A model generated the notes under the pieces. That model saw nothing but the letters and a program-made list of their open reading frames with translations, was not told where the DNA came from and made no database searches. Positions 22,591 to 35,650 of a stretch of DNA of 64,000 nt are shown here, in pieces. The DNA lies in the NCBI RefSeq assembly GCF_003945595.2, contig NW_024104617.1, forward strand, positions 74,095-138,094, read 5' to 3'. The stretch's first letter is position 1. Every line of letters begins with the position of its first letter. The position numbers were made by a program, and so were the translations under genes. The stretch is from Pipra filicauda (Eukaryota > Chordata > Aves > Passeriformes > Pipridae).

Positions 22591-25500
22591 AATTTATATT
22601 GTTCAGTTGGGGTATTTATTTTCTGACATGCACAAAGGAATGGTGAGGTAGAGTGCAAATGTATATTGTTTCAAAATACACATGAATACCTTAGACAAAC
22701 ACTATAGATATGAATAAACAATGTGGAAGTTTAAAAATATGTCAACAAAAGGGCTTCATGTAAGTGATACGTAACAGGAAAGCATTTCTTTCCTCAGATT
22801 AAAGAGGTAAGTACATCTAGAAGCCAGTTCAAATCATTTAAGAGAGAAGTTATGCCAAATTAGATGAATAGAATATAATGATAAATATCTTGAAAAGAAC
22901 TGTTGGTTCAATCTCTTTTAGTTTGAACACATATTAACAGAACTTAGAATAACCTTAGGAATATGTGTCATATTCTGATGACCTAAGCTATAATGAGCAT
23001 GCCTGATGTTTTCTATCAACTACTCCTAGGTGTTACCAGCTCAGCATCTTACCAAGGCCACCTGAATCAGTCCAAGGAGACTGTTTTCTCTTGCCTAGGG
23101 ATTTATACAGAATAAAAATTGAGGTAAGGTCTATATATCTATTGTTTGCGAAACAGCCAAGTGTCCTAATTTAAGCATTCAAAGTAGGTGCCTTCAGAGA
23201 GAGAATAAATACAATTTCCTCCTTCCTGCTTTCCTTCTTCCTCTTATTACCATAATGAACAAGAACACCTTAGTGTTAGTCCATAAATAACTCAGCTCTT
23301 TTGCTTCAATAGTAGTGACATAATAAAATATGTTAAAAAGTAGCAGTTAATTCAAACTGTGGGTAGCTGTCTGTAGACAAGCTATTGTAGCCATTGATGA
23401 TCTAGTCCACATGAGCAGTGGAACCAGAAGAGCTGCTGGAATGGCCTCCCTGTTCAGGGACCAATATCTAGCATCATTTTAGATACCCTGGCAGAGCTAC
23501 TTCTCCGTAAAGGCAATGTATCCACTTGTCCTATGTCATCTCTCAGTCCCATATGGGTGTCTAACGTACCTTAATGCACCTCTAATGGCACTAGATCCCC
23601 ATGTGAGGGCAACAGAATTGGACTATAGGTGTCAGCTGCCATTTGAGTTTGATCCTACGTAGGCATTTACATATAGATGCCCAAGTTTTAGAGTCTTTAT
23701 CTGGAACTGAATCTCACCCAGGTTGTACTGCACATGCTCCCAGCTTTCACTCCATCATTCTCTCAGCATCTACTGACATTTCAAAACACTTTCTAGGCAA
23801 TTTATAATTTGCAAAAGGTGTGGAGTACAGAAATAGTCCTAGAGAACAGAACAGTACTCAGTGCAAAGTCTAGTATTTGGGAGAGGTGTAGAGGCAGTCA
23901 AAATTCAGTGTTCCTTCCTTTGTCTCCTGAGAATGCTCTGAAAGCCCTTACAGTCCCAAAGTCTCAGCTTACACTAGTTCTACAGATGTTTGCACTGGGT
24001 AAAGACCAGTGCATGAAAATTTTTTGTAATGTAGATGAGTTTTGACTGACAGGTTGACCCTTAGCTTCCTTTATTTAGCACTGAAGTATGATAGTCCTGT
24101 TCATGGAAGTAAAAATAATCTATTTCTCTATTCTGTCTGTATGCAATCCAGAAAACTTCAAAAGCTCTTACAAGTCTCCATAGATGTCAGCTAATAATGT
24201 ACTGGGCTTGAACAAACTCAGGTATGGGTGGAAGCTAAAAGTTCTTTGCCCTTAGGAAATCACTGGTGGTCTTTCCCAAAGTGTCAGCCAAAAGACCATT
24301 AACATTTCAGTCAGTTTTAATTGGATAAGACCACACGTCTCTAATTTCACTCTGTATCAGCTATGACAGGCAGCATCCTGCCCAGTCTGCCACACCATGT
24401 GGGCTGAATTTCAACTTATAATGGACCACAAGTCAATCTCTTAAAACCTGGAATTTTATCATGGAAATGAATACTACTTTTCTAGAGAAGACTGATATTT
24501 CAAAGATGAAAGATATTTGCTTACATCCAACCAGAAGGTACAACGTGCTTGTAAATGTTACAGCTTTTCAAAGATGACAGGATATGGCCACACGTTGTAA
24601 GATAGCAAATGGCCCAGATAAGATAGTTGGGTGTTTGTAAACTTCGAAAACCTCAGCCGTATATTGTTACAATCTTCCACAGATCTTGCATTCTAAGTCT
24701 TGCAGATTATCTCCTACTCAGCAGTTCAATTTCTGCTTGTTTACAATGGATTTAAAACCAAGAAAATCCCAAGCTGTGGAACACAGTGTGATTCTAAGGT
24801 GCTGGAGGAGGTGCATAACAGAAAGATGCAGCAGCAATTATGCAGATATTCATCAAAAAGTTTTGAAAGTTACATAGGCATATCTAGAAACCAGAAGTAC
24901 CATTTAAGTAGATATGACAAAAACACTCAGCCTGTTCTATATTCTATTGCTTCATAAGTAAAAAAAATTACTAAATTGGTATCCAACTACTTTCACAGCA
25001 ATTTAAAAAAAAAATTATAAACAAAAATAATTTTGAAGAAGCATACAAAATCTCTTGTTTTGTCAGGCAGTCAAGTGGGAGCTGTGTTCGCTAATTCCTA
25101 TCCTATTCCACCATACTGGACCTCCTGATCCTTACTGTTTGTCACATGGCAGATTCCTATGAGAGCCCAGGTGCGTTTTCTTCCAGTTAAGAATAAGACA
25201 AGTAGAACTCTTTGAGAGTGTCTTAGGCTGACTTACTGACACATTCACTTCAGGTAGTAATTTCTAGGAAGATGGGTAGCCATGAGGCCTAAGCCTAAGG
25301 TTTTTGAATCCTCTGCGTAATAAGAAACATAGAAAGTGTTTAGTTAACACAGAAGATATATGATGTTAGCATGAGTCCTTACTGATCTGTTCAAACAATA
25401 ACTTTTACAGTGATGGAAGTAAGAGTGTAAGTACAAGAATACTAACAAAACCAGCTGGAAAATAATTTGCAATCTGCCAAGTGCATTTTAATAAATTGTT

Positions 25501-26739
25501 GTTAATATTTATATATTAACATAATATTTACACATGTAAGTATGTATGCATACAGCATAGAAAACTTTTATTTTTGCTACATGGTCTTTATGTGACATTT
25601 GGACTGAGAAATGTGAAAAAGCTCACAAAAAATTACCAAATTCTAGCACAGTTCCAACTTTACAATTTCTTTTACAGATTTGTTTATGTGTTTTGAGAAG
25701 CAATATTACTGTTTTGATCTGCCTAAAACTTTCAGTTGTGACAAACAGCTGATAGCTCATGACTGCTGGAATATGTTTAGATTGCTCTAATTTTATGAGT
25801 AAATTGATGTCAAGTTTATTTATACATGTTTCCCTCCACCTTTAGAATTTAGTTCTTAATAAAAGATATTTATAGGCAAGATTTACTTCTTTATGCATAA
25901 ATGTGATTTTGATGGTGATCTTTCATTTAAAATTAGAGGCCTTTTTTCCAACAACAATGGCCATATAAAACTATATGTGTCTCTGCTTTATAAAAATTGA
26001 TAGGATAGCCACTCTTCTGTTTCAGGCAGTTAATTTTAGGGCTCTTTGGTACAACAATTTTAGTATAGCTCCTTTACCATGCACATGCAGAGATATAATA
26101 TCAGTTGTGAGTTCTGATGAATTAAATGCCTGGTTTTTTCTCCAAAATACAATTTGGAAATTTAGAATTCATGAAAACTAGAAAAGAAGTAGCAGCAAAT
26201 ACATCTGTTTTATCTCTGTAAACTAAAGGATACTATTGAACAGTTTAGAAACACTGAACCGAAGTAATTTCTCTACTGGAGAACTAAGGAGCCTTAACTG
26301 GTGTATCAATAACCAGAGAACACATCCTGCCTTGTTTGCTTGCAATGAAACCAAGGATGTGAAATAAACATTGCATGCTGGAGATACTGTTACCTTTGCC
26401 TACAGACAACCAGCAGAAACCTAACCAGAAATATCAGTTTATTGTCGTTTGCTAGGACTGACAGTTATTACTAGGAGTGGGGGTGAGTATGTGATAAAGA
26501 AAAATTAACTTTTATTCTCAAGGGGAGAAGCAACTCATAGTTGTGGTGGTATTTCAAGAGTCATGGCCATATCTAGTGATGCAACACAAAGAGATGAATT
26601 ATTTCCCTTGCTTCTAAAACTGTTAATAAGCTGGAGAGAGAGAACATTTGTATAATTCTTAAAATACAGTTGTCAAGAGTCTATCACATTCTTATATTAA
26701 ATCACTGAATTTTTTTATCCTTGGGCCCCTCTAACAAAT
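22591..26739. other. Unique AT-rich DNA, possible ancient repeat near 23.5 kb
   Basis: Around 23540-23720 the text has the look of a decayed ancient interspersed repeat (short phrases such as ggtgtctaac and atgcccaagttttagagtc), but I cannot name a family. A small AT palindrome gttaatat/atattaac lies near 25503-25522. Nothing else is recognisable. Confidence 0.35.
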
Positions 26740-26970
26740 CTCATTAGTGGTCGTTTTAATGGAGATTTTTGTTTTTAAGCCAAAGGAGAACCATAGTAAC
26801 TGTGCACTTCCTAAACCATTTCATTCATGAATGGGAAATGAGTCTCCAAATCTTTACTCACATGAGTAACCACATTGATATCCTTGGGCCTTCCATTATT
26901 AACAGCTAGAACTGTGAGTATAAATTTGCAGGGTTTGGATGTGGCACTTCATTACTTCATAAGAGTGAAA
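26740..26970. promoter_or_regulatory. Candidate conserved non-coding element
   Basis: Repeat-free and compositionally varied, with the palindromic phrase cattcatgaatg (26822-26833) and several TAAT/ATTA cores. This is a texture-based call only. Confidence 0.18.
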
Positions 26971-27575
26971 TCTGTAGCTGAAATCAATAGCTAAGCATGG
27001 GAGGCATATAAAAGATACACATTCTTTCATGGAGGTCTGATTGTAATGCATCTCTCAATTTTGTTTCCGCATCAACAAATAAGCATATCATTGTAAAAAG
27101 ATGTACAGACTAAAGGCAGTAATTACAAAGACACATTTTAGATAGACATTCCAACTTCAATAGAGGAATTGGGAATAGTTCATCAGAAAGAATAGATTAA
27201 TAGTGAAAAAGGTCAATGCTTCTTGAAAAACTAACAGAGTAAGTCACGGACCAAGTTTTTGGTTCTCTGTCAATCAGTAGTGTAACTGTTGTCAATCATT
27301 CCCTCTTACCTTGTTTGGGATTTTTGAATGGCCACAAAAGAAACTTTTGTTGGTAATTATGGTCTTTACAATTCATCTGAGTCACAGGCAGGATTTTCAT
27401 AGCCTGCCTGTGGAATAGACATGGTATACCCCAAGCTGCGCTCATGTATGTCCAACCAATTCAAGCTAAAGTTTCCCACGATGATATGAAAGGAAATAAA
27501 AGATTCTGACCAACACAAGTCACTATTCTAGAAACAACACAAAAAGGAATAGGATACCAGGGTCTTCTGGTTTAA
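26971..27575. other. Unique AT-rich DNA, nothing recognised
   Basis: No repeat or gene is recognised. Confidence 0.5.
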
Positions 27576-27609
27576 CTTTCTTTCTTTTTTTTTTTCCTTT
27601 TTTTTCTTT
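27576..27609 (+). repeat. Polypyrimidine (T-rich) tract
   Basis: 34 nt contain only T with a few C, ending in taaag. It could serve as an acceptor tract, but the AG context is weak and no donor follows at exon distance. Confidence 0.85.
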
Positions 27610-28557
27610 AAAGAGGATAAATGTGATAACTCTTCCTTTGGAAGGATGCAGTTAGGTTATGCACCTGTGCATTTTGAATCTTCTGAAAGAGTATTTATAT
27701 TCTCTGCTTAACCACATGCTTCCTATTATGCTGATCAGGATATTCTGCTAAAAATTTCTACCAAGAACTAATGTTTCTTCATTTATCTTTTAATTCCAGA
27801 GTTCCCCTATGATTTTTCTTTTCCCCAAATATTTTCACCTTCCACAGGTACAGTTTTGTTATCTTTTCTTTTGCTATCAGTTTAAGTGACCTATCATATC
27901 CCTGCTGAAAATATGAAAATATTTGAGAGGTAAGGTTCTCACATATTGATGTTGATTCGGCAGAGTAACAAATCTGATAACATCAAAGGAAGAATATCTG
28001 AAAACTGAGATTTAGGCAGAACTACTTTTTCAACAAATTGCAACCTCTATATATTTACCCATTTCTAAACAGCCATGTCTGTTTATTTGCTTATTTTCCT
28101 AGCTTTGCCAAAAGAAAGGTTGGAACAACTTCGGAAAAATAACAGCAAAGTTGTTCAGTGGAAACCAGCCCCTCTACTGTAAACACTGCCTCTCCCCAAA
28201 CTGCAGCTGCACAAAGCAGAGACAATGCAGGGGACCCTCAACATCATTAACCAACTTCCCTTCCTCACCAAATAGTCGCTTCGATAAAGCAATTACAATA
28301 GCATCATGGAACAGTAGAACAAGGAAAAAAAATAACCTTACCAGCTTCTCCTACAGTATATAGCTGAAAGGAAAACAAAACCCCCAGCTGCCGTATCACA
28401 TGCAATTGGTCTCTCAGAATGAATTGACTGAAAGAACTATGAAAGGCTGAAGTCTTTCGACCCCTCTGTTCAGCCTCTCTTCAGCTCCCACTCTCCGAGC
28501 TTCCTCACAAAGCCATTCTACTCCCTAATCCTCGCACAGGAAAAAGCAGCGCTCACC
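27610..28557. other. Unique AT-rich DNA up to the second GC island
   Basis: No repeat or gene is recognised. The minus-strand donor that borders the GC island lies at 28551-28556. Confidence 0.45.
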
Positions 28558-28559
28558 AA

Positions 28560-28740
28560 ATGACTTCAGCAGAAGCGATTCTCCAGGGGGGTGGGGGAAG
28601 AGATGCTGCTGCCACTCAGCCCCCCTTCCTCCCTCCCCCCCGCCCCGCCGCCGCACAGCATCCTCAGGGAGGGTATCCAAACCATCTTGCCAGGCGCTTG
28701 GGCAGTACAGCCCGTACACAGACAGCATGTCAGGACAAGA
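28560..28740. promoter_or_regulatory. Small GC/CpG-rich island with Sp1-type boxes
   Basis: CpGs cluster in a stretch of about 180 bp set in AT-rich DNA. The minus strand carries GGGGCGGGG-type Sp1/KLF boxes (complement at 28635-28646). No TATA box is evident. The island is too short for a formal CpG island, but it fits a minor promoter or enhancer. Confidence 0.42.
28620..28646 (-). other. G-quadruplex motif
   Basis: On the minus strand, four G-runs (complements of 28643-28646, 28635-28641, 28631-28633 and 28620-28625) are joined by loops of 1, 1 and 5 nt. Confidence 0.75.
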
Positions 28741-28770
28741 CACAGAAAAGTACACATCTCCATTCATCAC

Positions 28771-30153
28771 CCTCTCAGCCACTAATTTCCCCTGGAACAC
28801 ACCCCTGGATGCTTGCAAGAGATCCCCACGTGCATCTCAGTTAGCCTGCACTGAAGTAATAAGCCTTTTTTAGTTCTTTTAAAATTAGCTGTGTGACTTC
28901 CTAAAGTCGTTGCTGGGCCTAAGATTTTTCTTTTTAACAAAGAATGGGTAAATAAACCTTAAATATTTCAAACAACAAAGAAACAACAAAGATGTTCCCC
29001 CTAGAAAATCAATAAGAAAAAGTAGAAGAAAAAACCCTCCAACAGACAAAAAATCAATAACATTAGGAATCACCATATTAAAAAAAGCGTTGCCTCCCTG
29101 AAATGCTTTTGATAGCTAAAATCAAAACAAGCAATTGCATTTTTCACAATGAGAAAAGGTTTCTATCTTCGTTCTCAGTCTGTGTAAAAAGAGATGGCAT
29201 TTTTTTCATATAATTTGTCTTGAAAGTATGACATAGATATTGAGATAAGATCCCCTGCATATTCTCTGCTTTTCAAGAAAGCATTAAATCTTTGTTAAAT
29301 AAATGCTGTTGTCATGTTAGTTTTTAACACGAGTTTTACCTCTTTGCAAGATGCAAAAACTCAGAAACAGGCAGCTGCCACAAAGTAAATCAAAAGAAAA
29401 ACCTAGAAAAGCAGATGGCACAATTTCACATCTTAAATGTTGGCTGTGAGCCTTCCAGTAATAATTTATAAGGAGGACTTCCTCCTGCTTGTTCCTCTGC
29501 TTGGCAGCATGCTGTTTGAGCCTTTCAAACAAAATAAATAGACTTCAAACCACCAGCTTCACACACACTAACACTTACCAATGCTATTTCAACCTGACAC
29601 AAGCTGACTTTGTTCCTCTGTGACCCTGGACAGAAAACTGAGGTGACAGTTTGATGGATGTGATCTCTTTTCACAATACGAGTTGTGACTTCACAGCCCT
29701 GTCTCCCCATTATTGCTTAGCTGAAGGAGGAGACAGGAGCAGAGGAGAATCTTCCACCATACAGAGCCATTTTAACTGTGAAAATGAACCAAAAGTGTGC
29801 AATAAATGCCTGGAACATACTTTTCTACCTCAAAAATGTGAAATTGGGGGAATCCTTTTCTACTTTTCTTGGGGTTGGAGTTTAAGGGGATAAGAGAAAG
29901 GCTCCAAGGAGAGGAATTAATCCCAATAGTTTACTGGATTGCATTTTAGTTTAAGAAAATGGCAGCATCAGCAGAGGAAAAAAAGGAAAGAAGGAATTCA
30001 GTTTGTTTCATTTATGACCAAAGAACACTTGGACTGTGAATCTTGTGAACTGTCTCTCAAATGTGCTAATTCAATTACTTAACCATGAATCTTGAACAAT
30101 TCTTTAGTGGATAAAGGACTCACTGCAGTAATCTGAAGCCAACAATTGCAATG
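28771..30153. other. Unique AT-rich DNA, nothing recognised
   Basis: Only chance-length frames are visible. Confidence 0.5.
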
Positions 30154-30186
30154 TGATGTCTTTTATTTATTACCTAAAAGACATCA
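30154..30186. repeat. Hairpin, 12-bp perfect arms
   Basis: The arms tgatgtctttta (30154-30165) and taaaagacatca (30175-30186) enclose a 9-nt loop. A G-T pair and an A-T pair can extend the stem by two. It is shorter than a normal microRNA precursor stem. Confidence 0.75.
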
Positions 30187-30573
30187 TAAAATATCACAGG
30201 ATCCATATATCTTAAAATTGGTGTCTGCAAGTTCAGTATTCAAATGCATATTCTCTGCTAAAATGAATTCAGAAATCTTTTTACAAAATTAACATATTTG
30301 ACATAAGAAACCCTGCCAGATTTCAAAGAATTCATCATGAAGAAGTTGCCTTTCCACAAAAACGGATGGAAAAGGAAGGTGGTGAATGAACTCTGAAATG
30401 TAAGGCTCCACACTCCATAGGCTGAGCCCATTAACAGACACCCTAGTGTCTGAAGTCAGCCTCTAATTTCCTTACAGAGGAGCACAGGTTGCTAATATAT
30501 TTAGGTCTTTGCTTCTGCTTGTTCATCTAATCGGATGGATTCATTATGGTGATACTGGAGGGCGTCAAATCCC

Positions 30574-30640
30574 TGATTTTACAGATACTGGGGCCAAAAG
30601 ACCTGGCTCAAGGAAGTCTCTGGCAGGAAGCCAAAGCTTT
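30574..30640 (-). mobile_element. Possible MIR/L2-type fragment, inverted
   Basis: The order gattttacagat, actgggg, ctggctcaaggaa and tctctggcagga resembles inverted MIR ('ttttacagatgaggaaactgagg ... ttgcccaaggtcac ... gtggcagagc'). Divergence is high and the match is short. Confidence 0.35.
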
Positions 30641-32113
30641 GCTGTTCCAGTGCACCCCAGCTCCAGTGATCCTTATGTTCTGAAAGATGATGATTTCTGA
30701 AAACAGGGACTGGTCTACTGTATGTTTGAGATAAAGTTTTGTATGTTCTGTATTTGTTATCACACAAATTATGTTACTATTTTTTCTAGTTTGGGATTTG
30801 ATATTCATAATTCTGTCCAAAAATATACACGAAGTCACTCCAATAGCAAAAATTTATTACCAGTTCATTTTTTTCAAAAAATACTACTGTCTTTCCAAAA
30901 ATATTCACTTTGTTTCAAATGACGGTATTTATGTACTTCCATATTTATGAATATTTTTATTTCTGTAGAATTTCTGTAAGGTAGTACCCAACTTATGATA
31001 ATACTGAAATAGAATGAAACAGAAGACAAAGACTGATTGATATTCATAAAAACAAAATCTGACATTTGTACAGAGGAGTACCTGCAGTTATCTTGTTTCA
31101 TCAATTCAACTCCAACTTTTAAAATTTTTGTTTTCCTAAGAACCACCATAGAATTACACAGTCACTTTAGGTGATCCCATTAGGGGGAACTCTAGCGTGG
31201 TGAAGGTCAGGTGGTGTGAATTTCACGTTTTAGAAAGGAGTAGTAAGAGATGTACTTGTGAGCCATGTATTCCTAATCATAGATTCTAAACTTCCACCAC
31301 TGCTGCTTTATCTCTGTCTAACAATCTGAGAGCATTCCCATTGTAAAGAAGGAAGTAGATTAAATGTTTCAGAAACAGTAAGATCTCTTCACAGACCACT
31401 TGATATAAATAAATAACCTCTAAATAAAAAAGTTTGTACCATCCAGCAGGTAGTCAACTATGATCTGCACAAAGGAGAAGAGCTCTTTCGATCAAGAGAA
31501 AGAATGAAGCGTGAAAAGTGTAGCCACTCTCGTTCTTGGAAGCCACTTACATTGAGTTTGCATAGAGGAACAAAAAATTCACAATAGGGCTAAAAGAACA
31601 TGCACTAAAAATTGGAAGCACTGATTTTTCTCATTCTTGTAGTAGAACATAACTTTCAGGCTCAGGATAAATATCTGAAGGAAGACCGACCTTTAGGAAA
31701 TATCAGCAGGTTTGCACACTCTGTTCCATACTTTTTTCTCTACTTGCTCACAACTATGTCCTCTTATCTGTGTAATCTGTCTAAAACACCTTTCCTTGCA
31801 AAACATTTACTTCTTCCTATGTTTTTTGGATTAACAAAAAGCATAAGGCTTTTGGATAAGTCTTGCATTTGGACAACAGCCATACATTTTTAATAGCAAC
31901 CATAAGAGCATTTCAAAGAATCTTTTGCACAAGCAGAGTGGTGCAGGCAATTTCACTGGAAAACATTCCAGCAAAACTAAACTTTAAAGATTACTAAAGT
32001 CTTTGAGACTCACTGGTGTGACTGATCAGTGCAATTCACTGTAGTTCTTTGATTTATTTTTCTTACCTTCTCCTGAAAAGAAACTCCCAGTAATTCTTAA
32101 AGGCAATGTAGAA
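30641..32113. other. Unique AT-rich DNA, nothing recognised
   Basis: No repeat or gene is recognised. Confidence 0.5.
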
Positions 32114-32190
32114 AATGGAATCATGGAATCATAAAATTGGAGAAAGACTCAGATTGGAAGGGACCTTAGAGATCATCTAGGTTATCTGGA
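32114..32190 (-). mobile_element. CR1 LINE 3' end, short
   Basis: The inverted CR1 tail (aatcatggaatcataaaatt, then gattggaagggacctt and gagatcatctagg) covers about 75 bp. It includes two imperfect copies of the terminal octamer and about 15 extra bases between the tail and the ggaaggg segment. It is strongly 5'-truncated. Confidence 0.8.
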
Positions 32191-34751
32191 GGCAGCATAT
32201 CTTTATAAATAGAAGGAAATGCACATTTTAGGGTTATACTATCTGACTTTTAAGCATTTGATTGAGAAATGTAAGTTCCGTAAATAGTAGATGCTCTAGA
32301 GAGCACACTTTTTAATGGACTCCTTAACACAATTAATATTAGTCCTTTACAATTCAATGGTAAGGCTGTTTAATGTCTATACACAGCTACTCTTTAACAC
32401 ATGTATGTTGAATTTCAGGGATATTCTTTATTTGACAGGATTTTTCTTCTGAGAAAGCAGTGTGGTGGCAACTGTGAACTGGAAGAGGAATGACTTGGCA
32501 AGAGGGAAGGATGACTATCAGCAATGAGAGAACACAGTAAAAAAGCATAGTTGGGTAAAAGGGAAAGAAATTAAACTCAGATCATTAGCGTCACTTGAGC
32601 AAGAATGTTACTGAAGTCAGTGTTTCACTTTGTAAAGGGTTTTCTAATAGCATTTCCCTGGGGTTTATCTCCATGGGTTCAGTTTAAACCCAGTCTCTTT
32701 GCTTTTGTTTCAGAGTTGGATGAAAGCAAGGATTCAGCAGTGCAGCTGGGTTTACATTAGGAGGGTATGTGTGAAACTGAGGATATCTAGCTTGGAACTT
32801 CAAAGCACATCAGCCAACGCTGGTGCATCTAGCCTGCAAACTTCAATAAGTATGTCAGTCTTCCTAATGTTGGATCGAAGAGAAAAATTATAACAGCAAA
32901 TGGAAAGAACAGCATGTGGTTTATACAACACTAAATCTTCATTCCTCCTCCAGTGGTAAGCTGCAAGGAAAAAAAAAGGATTTTGCTCTCTATACATTAG
33001 GGAAGAAAACACATTCTGAGTACCTTTTCAGAGGCTTTGGCATATATGACATGCTGGTCAGAGAAGGATTGGTCAAAGATGACCCAACGCTATAATTTTG
33101 GTGCGGTACAGCTCTTGTGCAGCCAGGAAAAATCCCTATAATCCAGCCCATATTCTTCAGCCCTCTGCACCAGACTGGGGATAAGTGGGCAGCCTAGGGT
33201 CGGGAGACATCCATACCATGGACATTCCCTGACACTTCTCAAAGATCAGATACTGTCATCACAACTGTGCTACAGACAGACTGATAGGAGCAGGCATACA
33301 GACACAGGCACTGAGAAGACCACAAGGCCTTGGAAACCCCAACCATCAAGACTTTTGCAACCCCTTTAGTATTTAAAGACAAACATCTGCATAAAAAATT
33401 CCTAAGCTTCAAGCCTCAGACTGGTAGGTCCTTCACAGGAGACATATATATTTTCTCTGTAGTTCAGAGGTTTGCAGCACAGTTGGAATTCCAACTTTTG
33501 AATATTACTACAGTGATAACATATACACAATTATTTACATAGTGGCATTCTTGCCCATTTTTCCAAAACACAAAAAAATTAATAGAGTTAACTTGAGTAT
33601 ATTTGGGAAGAGGGAGGAGAAGTAAGGAATAAAGAGACATACTGACATATGGTATAAATAGCTTACAGGGAACCACCCTGCAAACTTCTGTAAACACAAG
33701 CATCATCAATGTCTTACAGTTAATCAGACTCCATACAAGAAATCTGCTTATAAGAACAAGAATTTGTAGTACTGAGCTGGAACAAAAGCAGTATTGCAGA
33801 TTTACTCCCTCATTAAAGATTCCTCCCAGGAGCTATCATCACATTCATATGACAAGAAAAAATAACATATGACTTTATCTGGACATTATCCAATAATGTA
33901 TGCAAGAAAAGTAGTAGAATATTAGGTGTGAGAAATGCCTGAGTTAATACCAGGCACTGCTCTTGCTGTGAGAAAATGTGGGATATTTTTTTAATTATTT
34001 CTGCAGAATAATGTAAGCTAAACCTGTTTCTATCCAGGACAGATCTGAGTGTATGTTGATGGGCAGAGGACTCAGAAAGCAATAATATGGCCCAGCACTG
34101 GAGCAACAAGGGGAGAAATTTGAAAAAACAGCTTTGAGAGTTTGGAGAAATAGGTCAGTCTAAGTGAGACCCCATTTTCCCGTTTGAGTCCACTGTGAGC
34201 TCTCATTCCAGGCACTGCAAGCACTAGGTGTTTCTGTGGCATCTCAGCAGCAATCACCATCTCTCTTTCAGAGGCCGCTCAAGCCTTAGAGCCCCAGCTC
34301 AGACTTAGATGATGAAGAAGAGGATGGCAGGCCTGATGATCAAACATCAAAGAAACCTCTGCTCACCACAAAGAGGAGCCTCAAGCTGAATCACCAAGCA
34401 CAAGTAATCCGGGAAATAATTTCTGACCAAATAAAAACTTTAGGGTACCTTCCTTTACATGTCACTTAAATAGATTTTTTAAGTTAAATTGCCTAAAATT
34501 TAATTTAATTTGAGTATTAAGCTCTAATAACATTTCATGTTATTCCTTTGCTCAGGCTTCTCCAATCATTCTCTGTTTTATCCTCTAACCATTCTCAGTT
34601 TTTCCCTCTCCAATGGTGTATTTCCCCTCTGTATTTATTTTCTGTTTTTTAATTTGACAGATTAATTTCTCTCATACAAGCTTATTGATCCAATTCGATG
34701 TAATCGACATATTTAAATATACTCACACATGGGTTTACTTCCACTTAAGGA
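32191..34751. other. Unique DNA, nothing recognised
   Basis: There are no identifiable repeats or genes. The slightly less AT-rich stretch at 33060-33360 has no nameable content. Confidence 0.45.
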
Positions 34752-34777
34752 ACTCCATTAAGGCACTCCATTAAATT
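34752..34777 (+). repeat. 13-bp tandem duplication
   Basis: The phrase actccattaa occurs at 34752-34761 and 34765-34774 with a 13-bp period. Confidence 0.75.
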
Positions 34778-35609
34778 TTTATTATGAGCTACGTAAACTT
34801 TGTGCTAAGGTCAAACCTAACTTGAATTAATGGACAACAACCAAAATACTGACTTGTCCAATATTTAGTGTCTGTAATGAAGATAAAGATGTCATGGAAA
34901 AGGTTAGAGTACAACCTCTACAGCATCAGGTAAACAACAGTCTTTCCCGCAGCAGCTGGATGAAGCAGTGATAGTGGCAGAAACTTATGTGACCCAGCTA
35001 TTTTCAAAAAAAGACTCAATCCCGCTTGTGTGCAAGTATGATCTTGCACTCTTAAAATCCGTTGGGAGCAGGGCTTAATAGTTTCCGCACAGCTGTTTCT
35101 GGAACTAGCAGGCTTTATTCCCATGCAAATGAATCTGCCTGTGAAACTGCAGTGGATCAGCCTCATAGGAAAAAAAGAAGTATTTACGCTTCCAAAGGCA
35201 AACCGGCAGGAAGATACCTTCTAAGGCTCATGAGTGTAACTCCCCGAGTTAACTTTGAAAGAGGAGAGGCTCCCTCCTATGGTTAAATAGTGTAAAACTG
35301 TGAGCACCACGGTGAGCGTGGATGCTTCAGTCAGAAAATCACTTGAAAGAAATAAAACTATTAAAAAACCCTGCTATTACATATGCAAGACACCTAGAAA
35401 CTAAAATCCAGAAATCCATATTTTGCTTACACCAAAAAGGATAATATAATGAAATAATAATAATAACATCAATAATAATGACATTAAACTTAGGTTTATA
35501 ATTGAAGCTTAATGCCAGCCACAAATACTCATACCTCCCCACAAAAATTATTTAAAAAAATATTTCCTTATGGTTTTGTAATATTTTGATAGCTAAAATA
35601 GCATGGCAG
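34778..35609. other. Unique DNA with a perfect octamer motif
   Basis: A perfect POU octamer atgcaaat lies at 35123-35130 in a repeat-free stretch (34920-35290). A chance occurrence or two per 64 kb is expected. A degenerate AAT-rich patch lies at 35440-35480. Confidence 0.4.
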
Positions 35610-35650
35610 TCTCTTGTATTATTTTCCTTTCTGGAAAATAATACAAGAGA
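35610..35650. repeat. Perfect hairpin, 18-bp arms, 5-nt loop
   Basis: The arm tctcttgtattattttcc (35610-35627) is followed by the loop tttct and its exact reverse complement (35633-35650). No mismatch or bulge occurs. Perfect stems of this size are not expected by chance in 64 kb. The likely origin is a template-switch mutation during replication, or a very small inverted-repeat element. As RNA it would fold strongly, but it is shorter than a typical microRNA precursor. Confidence 0.95.

Larger units (their letters stand above)
28558..28770 (-). other. Candidate minus-strand first exon
   Basis: On the minus strand the GC-rich stretch ends at the donor catttg|gtgagc (cleavage at 28557/28556), a good GTGAGC site. 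Upstream are GC boxes, as expected for a promoter-proximal first exon. Two overlapping open frames cross it. One begins ATG GAG ATG near 28763 with a cysteine-rich hydrophobic N-terminus but stops before the donor. The other begins with an ATG near 28767 and runs through the donor. Neither protein is familiar. A non-coding first exon or 5' untranslated exon is equally possible. Confidence 0.25.
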
